The position numbers and the translations under genes were made by a program. A DNA stretch of 35,082 nucleotides from JALHNF01 sp031972295. Its GTDB lineage: Bacteria; Patescibacteriota; Minisyncoccia; Phycocordibacterales; UBA5272. Within the stretch, counting starts at the first letter, position 1. Each line of letters begins with the position of its first letter. Below, in pieces: positions 1 through 5,885 of this stretch. Where the stretch lies: assembly GCA_031972295.1 (NCBI GenBank), contig DALYEZ010000007.1, positions 1-35,082 of the forward strand, in the 5' to 3' direction. Under the pieces are notes generated by a model. The model was not told where the DNA came from. It saw only the letters and a list, made by a program, of their open reading frames with translations, and did not search any database.

Positions 1-87
1 CTCCGCAAAAAATCGAAATCGGACTTTAAGATACTTTCTAAATCAGAAAAGTTGTAAAATATAAACACCCCGAAAGAACTAGCATTT

Positions 88-597
88 ATGAAAAATTTAC
101 AAGGCGCGGAACAACGACAAGCAATTGAATGGATGAGAGAAGCGGGTAAGGTTGCTGAAAATGCTCTTTGTCTCAAGGCAAGGTGTGGAACAGTAATCGT
201 TAAAGATGGAAAGATTGTAGGTCAAGGATATAACGCCCCACCACTTGATGATGAAATGAATCGCACATGCTTGGATGAGTACGATTTTTCAGGAAAACCT
301 AAGTACGATCACACATGTTGCATGCATGCGGAATGGAGGGCTATTCACGATGCAATGAAACAAAACCCTGAAAACTTAAAAGGCTCTCAATTGTATTTCA
401 CTCGAGTTGATATGGATGGAAATATTAAAAAATCAGGAGAACCGTACTGTACAGTGTGTAGTAGATTTGCACTTGATGTAGGAATTACTGAATTTTTACT
501 TTGGCATGACAAGGGTATTTGTTCTTACCCTACCGATGAATACAACAAGTTATCTTATGCTTATAGAGATATTCCCCCGCCAATACTAGGTGCATGA
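88..597 (+). CDS. CMP/dCMP deaminase-family zinc hydrolase
   Basis: This 169-residue protein has the cytidine/deoxycytidylate deaminase signature: a C-H-A-E motif with His80 as zinc ligand and Glu82 as proton shuttle, and a second zinc motif P-Y-C-T-V-C with Cys121 and Cys124. The usual P-C-x-x-C is here preceded by Tyr. Family members deaminate free cytosine nucleotides or bases in the cytoplasm; dCMP to dUMP for thymidylate supply is the commonest role, but the substrate cannot be read from the motifs. An extra Cys-rich stretch (residues 61-78) precedes the HAE motif, as in several dCMP deaminases. No clear Shine-Dalgarno precedes the ATG. It is the first of four plus-strand genes and lies 57 bases before a small gene that may share its transcript. 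Confidence 0.8.
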   Translation: MKNLQGAEQRQAIEWMREAGKVAENALCLKARCGTVIVKDGKIVGQGYNAPPLDDEMNRTCLDEYDFSGKPKYDHTCCMHAEWRAIHDAMKQNPENLKGSQLYFTRVDMDGNIKKSGEPYCTVCSRFALDVGITEFLLWHDKGICSYPTDEYNKLSYAYRDIPPPILGA

Positions 598-640
598 TAT
601 TATATTCTTAGCTTACCAGAATGACCTGCTAGGCTACATG

Positions 641-647
641 AAGGAGG
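641..647 (+). promoter_or_regulatory. Strong Shine-Dalgarno for the 64-residue gene
   Basis: AAGGAGG lies seven bases before a GTG codon at 655. It fixes the GTG start and is notable because most genes in the window have no Shine-Dalgarno at all. Confidence 0.75.
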
Positions 648-654
648 ATGTGTC

Positions 655-849
655 GTGAAAATTTTTATTGCTTATTTCGCAACAAGAGAAGATTGCGTTA
701 GTGCACACGAAGACGCACAAGCGCTTGGTGGAAAAAGAATGGACTCAGAACGACTCTTTCTGGTCTTTACGGGCACAGAAGAAGAACTGGTTCAACAAAT
801 ACAATGTTTTACTGACAATGGAGCTACCAATGTGCAGGAAATATTATAA
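655..849 (+). CDS. Small protein of unknown function (64 aa)
   Basis: This 64-residue cytoplasmic protein starts at GTG, behind a near-perfect AAGGAGG site, and ends six bases before a strong intrinsic terminator. Those two signals make it a real gene despite its size. It reads as alternating short strands and helices (a hydrophobic MKIFIAYFA start, an acidic helix around residues 45-55, then a short strand), which would suit a small alpha/beta fold, but I recognise no family. It has no signal peptide or membrane segment. It could be co-transcribed with the deaminase gene 57 bases upstream. Confidence 0.65.
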   Translation: MKIFIAYFATREDCVSAHEDAQALGGKRMDSERLFLVFTGTEEELVQQIQCFTDNGATNVQEIL

Positions 850-855
850 GAAGCG

Positions 856-893
856 GAGGGTGTTTCAATGAAGTGATTGAAACACCCTCTTTT
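856..893 (+). terminator. Intrinsic terminator after the 64-aa gene
   Basis: A perfect 14-bp inverted repeat (856-869 with 876-889) closes a six-base loop and is followed by TTTT. It lies immediately downstream of the stop codon at 849 and ends the deaminase/small-protein unit. Confidence 0.85.
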
Positions 894-962
894 CAACTAA
901 AATAAAGTTATTACTAATCCATCCTTAAAATACAATGTATTTTTGAATTGTCCACAAAATGC

Positions 963-991
963 TTGACAGATATTTGATAGTCTGCTATATT
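963..991 (+). promoter_or_regulatory. Consensus promoter for the GC-rich secreted-protein gene
   Basis: TTGACA (963-968), a 17-base spacer and TATATT (986-991) preceded by TG form a near-consensus sigma-70-type promoter with an extended -10. Transcription should start near 998, giving a leader of about 168 bases before the ATG at 1166. Confidence 0.75.
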
Positions 992-998
992 ACCCAAC

Positions 999-1103
999 AG
1001 CTCAAGTGAGCTCGTTTTTATTTTTAGCTCTTTCAATTAATCAGATGGTAGCGAGTAGCAGAGTGAGTATCTCCTAAAAGAGGTATCTACCCTGCTACTC
1101 GCT
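999..1103 (+). promoter_or_regulatory. Structured leader upstream of the secreted protein
   Basis: This stretch holds most of what lies between 850 and 1165. A short hairpin AGCTC/GAGCT (999-1003 with 1008-1012) is followed by T-rich sequence, and a further AGCTC at 1026-1030 could compete for the same GAGCT arm. A 12-bp perfect inverted repeat (1050-1061 with 1092-1103) follows, with an imperfect inner stem. The arrangement suggests an mRNA-stabilising or attenuating leader; no known riboswitch family is recognised. Confidence 0.5.
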
Positions 1104-1165
1104 AAACCGACACAGTCGATTGCGATGCTGGCGCCACCAACCAACCCAAAACGGAGAAATACCCG

Positions 1166-1738
1166 ATGAAGACGAACACCCGTACGATCGTTCTCGCCAT
1201 GGCCATCTCGCTGGCTGTCGCAGGCACCGCTGCCAACGCTGCTGTCGCCGTCGATACGGTGAGTGGTGAGCAGATTGCGACGACCTTCAGCCAGAACACG
1301 GACATCAACCTCTTCGGCAAGCTCGACAGCAACGTCGCCATCGCGGTGAACGACGAAATCAAGGCGATCACCGATCTGGCGACATTCTTCGGCCCGTCCG
1401 CCAAGACGGTCCTCGTCCGCTACCAGGCCGAGTACAACACGCTGAAGGCAGTCGCGCTGAAGCACAAGGTCACGACGCCGGAACGCCTGGCCGAGACCGA
1501 GGTGGTCAGTGTGACCGACAAGGCTGCAATGCTCGGCATCGGCGACATCGACGCGTACGCTCTGAAGACCGGTCTGGTCACGTTCGACGACTACAAGACG
1601 AGCGGCCTCGCCTACGAGACCAAGCTCCTCCTGGCCGTGAACAACAACCTCGACCAGCGCCTGGCCTCCGGCGAGCTCAAGCAGGTCAACCGCTCCATCG
1701 TCGGCATCGTGCCGATCCCCACCAAGGGCATGTCCTGA
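1166..1738 (+). CDS. Secreted protein of unknown function, GC-rich gene
   Basis: This 190-residue protein has a classic signal peptide: a KTNTR n-region, a hydrophobic core, and an A-N-A cleavage site near residue 24. The mature part is Ala/Val/Thr/Asp-rich with no cysteines, no membrane anchor and no motif I recognise, so its function is unknown. GGAGAA (1153-1158), seven bases before the ATG, is a usable Shine-Dalgarno. The base composition is strikingly unlike the neighbours: 36 of 60 bases are G/C at 1321-1380 against 24 of 60 at 2041-2100, and third positions are mostly C or G. It sits alone between its own promoter and terminators. Horizontal transfer from a high-GC donor or an assembly chimera are both possible. 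Confidence 0.75.
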   Translation: MKTNTRTIVLAMAISLAVAGTAANAAVAVDTVSGEQIATTFSQNTDINLFGKLDSNVAIAVNDEIKAITDLATFFGPSAKTVLVRYQAEYNTLKAVALKHKVTTPERLAETEVVSVTDKAAMLGIGDIDAYALKTGLVTFDDYKTSGLAYETKLLLAVNNNLDQRLASGELKQVNRSIVGIVPIPTKGMS

Positions 1739-1743
1739 AGCAA

Positions 1744-1817
1744 CTGCGAGTGAAAGCTAGTAATAGCAAGTAGCTCGCAATTGATCGGCGGCCGGATAGA
1801 TCATCCGGCCGCCGATC
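1744..1817 (+). repeat. Two 3'-UTR hairpins, the second GC-rich and perfect
   Basis: The first hairpin pairs TGCGAG (1744-1749) with CTCGCA (1774-1779) and contains an inner GCTA/TAGC stem capped by GTAA. The second is a perfect 15-bp GC-rich inverted repeat (1783-1797 with 1803-1817) around a five-base loop. Neither is followed by a T-run, so they look like 3'-end stability elements or boundary repeats rather than terminators. Confidence 0.65.
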
Positions 1818-1869
1818 ACCTACTGATTAAAGAATCCCACATACCACTCGAAAAGTTCGAGCAAAAAGC

Positions 1870-1899
1870 AACCCATAACACATGTTATGAGGTTTTTTT
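1870..1899 (+). terminator. Intrinsic terminator of the secreted-protein unit
   Basis: AACCCATAAC (1870-1879) pairs with GTTATGAGGTT (1884-1894) with one bulged base, and the run of seven T (1893-1899) follows. It ends the unit that begins at the 963 promoter and lies just before the tsaD promoter. Confidence 0.75.
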
Positions 1900-1933
1900 A
1901 TTTCCATTTTTTAGATAAATTTTAAAACAAGTC

Positions 1934-1950
1934 TATGCTAGTATACCCAT
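1934..1950 (+). promoter_or_regulatory. -10 elements abutting tsaD (leaderless start)
   Basis: TATGCT (1934-1939) and TAGTAT (1939-1944) lie 11 and 6 bases before the tsaD ATG, with no Shine-Dalgarno between. The mRNA would start at or next to the start codon. Confidence 0.5.
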
Positions 1951-3126
1951 ATGCGAATTTTGGCCATAGAGACAAGTTGCGATGAAACGGCGCTTAGCAT
2001 CATTGAATCGACAGAGGATACTTCTCCTATTTCTTTTGCTGTGCTTGCAAATAACGTACTCTCGCAGATAGATATGCATAAAGAATACGGAGGTGTGTTT
2101 CCAGCTGTTGCCAAACGAGAACACGCTAAAGCACTTGTGCCACTCCTACGCACAACTCTCAATGATGCACAACTTCTAAACAATCTTCCAACCCCTACAG
2201 TAATGCCTGAATCTTTCACCGCATTATTTCCACAGGAACCGGAACTACTACAAGCACTCCCTGAGTGTCTCACCTGGCAAAAACCTGCCATAGACGCAAT
2301 AGCGGTTACCAGTGGGCCTGGTCTTGAACCAGCACTCTGGGTAGGAATTAATTTTGCAAAAGCGCTTTCGACACTTTGGGACTTACCACTCTATCCTATA
2401 AACCATATGGAAGGACATATCTACTCGTCTGTACTAGAGAAAAAAGGTGAGGGGTATATGGTTCCAAATATTTCATTCCCCGCGCTCGCACTCCTTATTT
2501 CCGGAGGGCATACAGAACTCATACATATAGAGAAGTTTGGAGCATACACGAAAATTGGCGAGACGCGAGACGATGCGATCGGCGAAGCTTTCGACAAAGT
2601 AGCTCGGCTTCTAGGACTGGAATACCCGGGTGGACCAAAGATTTCTAAATTAGCAGCGGAGGCACGAGCGGAAAATCTTATCAATGACCGAGTACCAACA
2701 CTTCCCCGTCCTATGATTCATTCTGGCGATCTTCATTTTTCTTTCTCTGGAATAAAAACCGCCGTGCTCTATCTAACACAAAAGCTTGGGGATCTAACAA
2801 TTGAGGATAAGAAAGGGATTGCTCGAGAATTTGAAAATTCAGTTACCGAAGTACTCATCTCAAAATGCAAACGTGCTCTGCAAGAAACAAACGCGCAAAC
2901 ACTTATTATAGGAGGTGGTGTATCTGCAAATACATACATCCGAGAACATATTCAAACACTTTGTGATGAACTTGGTGTACATGCTTACATTCCAGAACGA
3001 CACCTCTCTACCGACAATGCTCTTATGATTGGTATCACCGCGCTACTTAAAATTAAAAATGGTGTCCAAGCTTCTGCACCAGAGACGATCCGAGCAAATG
3101 GCGGACTCTCACTTGAGACGCACTAG
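1951..3126 (+). CDS. tsaD: tRNA N6-adenosine threonylcarbamoyltransferase
   Basis: TsaD moves the threonylcarbamoyl group from TC-AMP onto A37 of ANN-decoding tRNAs, together with TsaB and TsaE (not in this window). The ASKHA-type start MRILAIETSCDE, the metal-binding H-M-E-G-H motif (His152, His156), the GGHTEL loop and the late TDNA segment are all present. At 391 residues it is about 50 longer than usual. Much of the excess is an insertion of roughly 40 residues (about 74-112) between the N-terminal KREH/LVPLL region and the AVTSGPGL strand. It is the last plus-strand gene before the strand switch and converges on murB; both stop codons lie within the same CTAG (3123-3126). Confidence 0.95.
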   Translation: MRILAIETSCDETALSIIESTEDTSPISFAVLANNVLSQIDMHKEYGGVFPAVAKREHAKALVPLLRTTLNDAQLLNNLPTPTVMPESFTALFPQEPELLQALPECLTWQKPAIDAIAVTSGPGLEPALWVGINFAKALSTLWDLPLYPINHMEGHIYSSVLEKKGEGYMVPNISFPALALLISGGHTELIHIEKFGAYTKIGETRDDAIGEAFDKVARLLGLEYPGGPKISKLAAEARAENLINDRVPTLPRPMIHSGDLHFSFSGIKTAVLYLTQKLGDLTIEDKKGIAREFENSVTEVLISKCKRALQETNAQTLIIGGGVSANTYIREHIQTLCDELGVHAYIPERHLSTDNALMIGITALLKIKNGVQASAPETIRANGGLSLETH

Positions 3127-4151
3127 AAGCCGAGCATCTGAACCTCCATTTCAAGCTGTATCCCTGTTTTACTCAAAACTTCCTTTTGGATCTTTTCAGC
3201 AAATAGTAAAACATCTTCTCCTCTTGCTGTACCATAATTCACAAGTACTAATGCTTGATTTTGATACGTGCCCACGTCCCCTTCTTTTAAACCTTTCATA
3301 TTGGCTATTTTATCAATCAAAAATGCAGCTGACGTTTTTACATATCCAGGAGTATTTATTTCATATAGAGGAAGAAGTGGGAAATCTTTTTGCAGACGCT
3401 CAACGATTTCTACTGGAACCACCGGATTCTTGAAAAAAGAGCCTGCGGTGCCATAGAGGTTGAGATCTGGGAGTTTGTGTGTACGGATATCTATAATTGC
3501 ATTACGCATAGATACGAGTGTCATTTCTCCCCCTTTTTCATTAAAATACTCATGCACATCTTTATATCCCGTCTTTAGTTTGCCATTTTTAGAAAGGAGA
3601 AGATTTACCCCTACGACGATATATTTTTTACCTTCCACTTTTTTAAAAATACTGTCGCGATATCCAAATTGACAGATATTTTTTAGTAACACTTCGAATG
3701 AATTTGTTTCGGTATTAAAAACTTCTATAGACTCTATATGATCTTGTATCTCAACACCGTACGCGCCAATGTTCTGAATTGGAGCGGCACCAACTGTTCC
3801 TGGAACAAGAGAAAGATTTTCAAGACCATATAGTTTGTGTTCTACAGATGCACGAACACATTCATCCCAAGAAACCCCAGCTTCAATAGACATTCGTACC
3901 GTATCAGCGTCCTTATCTATAAAAGAAATACCTTGTGTTGCAATCTTGAGCACAAGTCCATCAAATCCTTTTTCACTTACTAAAACATTTGAACCGCCGC
4001 CTAAAATATAGAAAGGTACTTTCTCTCCTTGAGCGTAAGCAATGGCTTCCCCTAATTCTTCTCTTGTTGTAATAACACAAAACAGGCGAGCAAACCCGCC
4101 TGTTTTAAAAGTCGTATAACTTTTAAGAGATACTCCGTGCTGTATTTCCAT
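3123..4151 (-). CDS. murB: UDP-N-acetylenolpyruvoylglucosamine reductase
   Basis: MurB reduces UDP-GlcNAc-enolpyruvate to UDP-MurNAc with NADPH and FAD, the second committed step of peptidoglycan synthesis, in the cytoplasm. FAD-binding segments LGGGSNVLVS (50-59) and PGTVGAAPIQNIGAYG (from about 117), the Y-R-D-S motif with Arg165, the proton donor Ser238 in GSFFKNP and the C-terminal Glu336 in E-M-E-V are all visible. At 342 residues it matches the type I (E. coli-like) length. It has no Shine-Dalgarno. Its start lies four bases downstream of one arm of a 9-bp GC-rich stem in the structured upstream region, so its translation could be structure-controlled. Confidence 0.95.
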   Translation of the reverse strand: MEIQHGVSLKSYTTFKTGGFARLFCVITTREELGEAIAYAQGEKVPFYILGGGSNVLVSEKGFDGLVLKIATQGISFIDKDADTVRMSIEAGVSWDECVRASVEHKLYGLENLSLVPGTVGAAPIQNIGAYGVEIQDHIESIEVFNTETNSFEVLLKNICQFGYRDSIFKKVEGKKYIVVGVNLLLSKNGKLKTGYKDVHEYFNEKGGEMTLVSMRNAIIDIRTHKLPDLNLYGTAGSFFKNPVVPVEIVERLQKDFPLLPLYEINTPGYVKTSAAFLIDKIANMKGLKEGDVGTYQNQALVLVNYGTARGEDVLLFAEKIQKEVLSKTGIQLEMEVQMLGF

Positions 4152-4155
4152 GCGA

Positions 4156-4366
4156 GGCTAGCGGGGTCTACTCCAAAAACAAATGTCCTAATGTGAGTGC
4201 AGCCGCTAGCCACGGATAGAAACAAACAAAACTCTTATACCACTGTAACAAGAAATGAGTTTTTTACAAGGAGTTATACAAAAAGTCCAGATACGCGAAA
4301 TCCGCCTTGCGGCGGAGCTCACGCGGACATTCATTTGTTTTTGGTGAGTAGTTTTCACCACTCACA
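4156..4366 (-). promoter_or_regulatory. Structured, possibly pseudoknotted leader upstream of murB
   Basis: This is the content of the roughly 320-base gap before murB. Read on the minus strand, 4351-4325 can pair with 4189-4169 (about 21 bp with two small bulges). Inside lie a stem TCCGCC-GCAA-GGCGGA (4316-4301) and an AAAACTC/GAGTTTT hairpin. GGCTAGCGG (4211-4203) can pair with CCGCTAGCC (4164-4156) across the closing stem, which would be a pseudoknot ending four bases before the murB ATG. A G-T-C-C...G-G-A-C stem followed by TTTTT near 4289-4280 could act as an attenuator. I recognise no known RNA family; fold and function are inference from complementarity. Confidence 0.5.
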
Positions 4367-4372
4367 CTAAAA

Positions 4373-4400
4373 AGTGTAGCAAAAAATAGCAATTTGTCAA
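4373..4400 (-). promoter_or_regulatory. Promoter reading towards murB
   Basis: On the minus strand TTGACA (4400-4395), a 16-base spacer and TACACT (4378-4373) preceded by TGC form a good promoter. It lies just beyond the terminator of the upstream gene and would start an RNA near 4366, covering the structured leader and murB. Confidence 0.65.
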
Positions 4401-4422
4401 TCAGTTTTTGAGATAAAAGAGT

Positions 4423-4458
4423 AAAAAAAATAGGCGCCAGAGCAACTTGCTCGAGCGC
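4423..4458 (-). terminator. Intrinsic terminator after the gap-edge gene
   Basis: On the minus strand GCGC-GAGC (4458-4449 region) pairs with GCTC-GCGC down to 4434 with one 2x2 internal loop, followed within a few bases by eight T (4430-4423). It starts about 14 bases after the stop codon at 4472 and supports that stop as a real gene end. Confidence 0.7.
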
Positions 4459-4471
4459 ACTATTGTCCACA

Positions 4472-4609
4472 TTACCGACGCCTTAGTCGCGGCCGCTCGA
4501 CAACTGTCGAGGGAACTTGACCCCATGGATCTTCGACTGGTTCTTGTTCCAACGAAAGCCCGGAAGAAGGTTCTTCTGAAACAGGTTTGGAAGCAGGTTC
4601 TGTGACCTG
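4472..4609 (-). CDS. C-terminal end of an unknown protein, cut by the gap
   Basis: This open frame enters from the N gap and gives about 45 C-terminal residues, rich in Pro, Glu and Ser, ending in three arginines. Such a charged, low-complexity tail suggests a disordered extension or linker. The frame is favoured over the others because its stop is followed directly by a minus-strand terminator. It is not the end of Tgt, whose C-terminus looks quite different. GC content is higher than the background (31 of 60 bases at 4501-4560). The family cannot be named without the missing part. Confidence 0.5.
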   Translation of the reverse strand, partial: QVTEPASKPVSEEPSSGLSLEQEPVEDPWGQVPSTVVERPRLRRR

Positions 4610-4709
4610 NNNNNNNNNNNNNNNNNNNNNNNNNNNNNNNNNNNNNNNNNNNNNNNNNNNNNNNNNNNNNNNNNNNNNNNNNNNNNNNNNNNNNNNNNNN
4701 NNNNNNNNN
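4610..4709. other. Assembly gap of exactly 100 N
   Basis: One hundred N in a row is the usual placeholder for a gap of unknown length. It hides the last residues of tgt and the N-terminal part of the gene ending at 4472, so the real gap is probably longer than 100 bases. Confidence 0.98.
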
Positions 4710-5885
4710 ATATGTGCCATCCAAAATACTCTGTCGAATATTTGCAACAAGAGTAACCACGAAATGAAGGTTATGTATTGAAATAAGCGTGGCGGCAAGC
4801 ATTTCATTTGAGCGAAGTAGGTGCGCAATATAGCTTCGAGTAAATGTTGATGTGTAATTTGCAAGCTCAGGCTCGATTGAAGACATGTCCTCTACATACT
4901 CTTTATTTTTTAAATTTATACGACCGTCAAACGTGTACGCTGCGCCATTGCGCGCAACACGGGTTGGTGACACGCAATCAAATGTATCAATACCGTTTTC
5001 TATACCGTAGAAAAAATCTATCGGTTCACCAATACCAAGTAAGTGTCGTGGCTTCCCTTCCGGCAGCTCTTCACACACCCATCGAACTGCAGTACCGATA
5101 TCATCTTTGGTAAATGAGCCTCCGATTCCAAATCCATCAAAATCCATGGCACCAAGAGTGCGAGCCGACTCACGGCGCAAATCTTCAAATGACCCACCTT
5201 GCACCACACCAAAAAGTGCCTGCTGTAGACCTGTCGCATTTGAGACACCAAGCTTTATATGCTCATCAAGACTTCTCTTTGCCCATCTGTGAGTACGGTC
5301 AATTGCTTTCTTTTGATATTCATGGGGTGCAAGAGGTGACGTACATTCATCAAACGCAAAAAAAATATCCGCACCAAGCGCGTGTTGAATTTGCATACTG
5401 CGTTCTGGAGTAAAACGATGCCAGGAACCATCGATGACAGATTGAAAATCAACTCCTTCTTCATCAATCTTTACTTTTGTTTGTCGCTCAACTTTTTGCT
5501 CATCTTTTGATTCAGCAATTTTTGCTGCAAGAGATTCGTTTGTAGCAACTTTTGACACACCTTCACCATAGGCAGCGCCGAGTGAAAATACTTGGAATCC
5601 TCCAGAATCAGTAAATGTCGGACCGTCCCAATGCATCATCTTTGCAAAGCCTCCGTGCTTTGCGACAAGATCTTCACCTGGCTCTAAATAGAGATGGTAC
5701 GTGTTTGCAAGTACCGCTTGTGAACCAAGATCTTTGACCTGCTCAACCGTGAGTGCTTTTACGGTTGCTTTTGTCCCCACGGGAATAAAAGCAGGTGTCT
5801 GTATATCACCATGTGGAGTATGAATAACTCCCGCTCGCCCGAGCGTGCCTTCTAATTTCTTTTCTATTTCAAATTTAAATTCCAT
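4710..5885 (-). CDS. tgt: tRNA-guanine transglycosylase, 3' end lost in gap
   Basis: Tgt swaps guanine-34 of GUN-anticodon tRNAs for preQ1 on the way to queuosine. The 392 visible residues include DSGGFQVFSL with Asp93, the GVVQGG loop (226-231), the nucleophile Asp303 in F-D-C-V-S-P-T-R and the ARNG/DGRINLKN segment. Probably 10-20 residues are missing at the gap. An extra segment of about 30 residues (104-138) enlarges the middle. The zinc site is unusual: where the family has C-x-C-x-x-C this protein reads E-L-A-N-Y-T-S (340-346), so all three cysteines are gone, while the partner His371 in IHNLHF remains. The start overlaps the malic enzyme stop by 22 bases, implying coupled translation. 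Confidence 0.92.

Noticed and set aside
1..87. A promoter for the deaminase gene (TAAAAT at 55-60)
   Set aside because: The -10 is plausible but no acceptable -35 or Shine-Dalgarno accompanies it, and the sequence starts too close to judge.
638..658. A six-codon mini-ORF (ATG AAG GAG ... TGA) overlapping the GTG start at 655
   Set aside because: It consists mostly of the Shine-Dalgarno itself and has no ribosome-binding site; coincidence is the simpler explanation.
668..871. An overlapping +2-frame open frame of 67 codons inside the 64-aa gene
   Set aside because: It has no ribosome-binding site, and it runs into the terminator stem, while the 655 frame has a perfect Shine-Dalgarno and ends before it.
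1037..1465. Antisense frames opposite the GC-rich secreted-protein gene
   Set aside because: Long antisense frames are expected opposite G/C-ending codons; no promoter or ribosome-binding site supports them.
1756..1770. Similarity of GCTAGTAAT-like sequence to a conserved 16S rRNA segment
   Set aside because: The match is only a few bases within a small hairpin and the flanking sequence does not fit rRNA.
4156..4366. Known RNA genes (RNase P RNA, tmRNA, SRP RNA) as identity for the structured region before murB
   Set aside because: None of their conserved core motifs, nor a tRNA-like end, could be found by eye on either strand.
4264..4470. A 68-codon minus-strand frame between murB and the gap
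   Set aside because: It crosses a terminator, a promoter and the structured leader, starts at GTG without a Shine-Dalgarno, and has no protein-like pattern.
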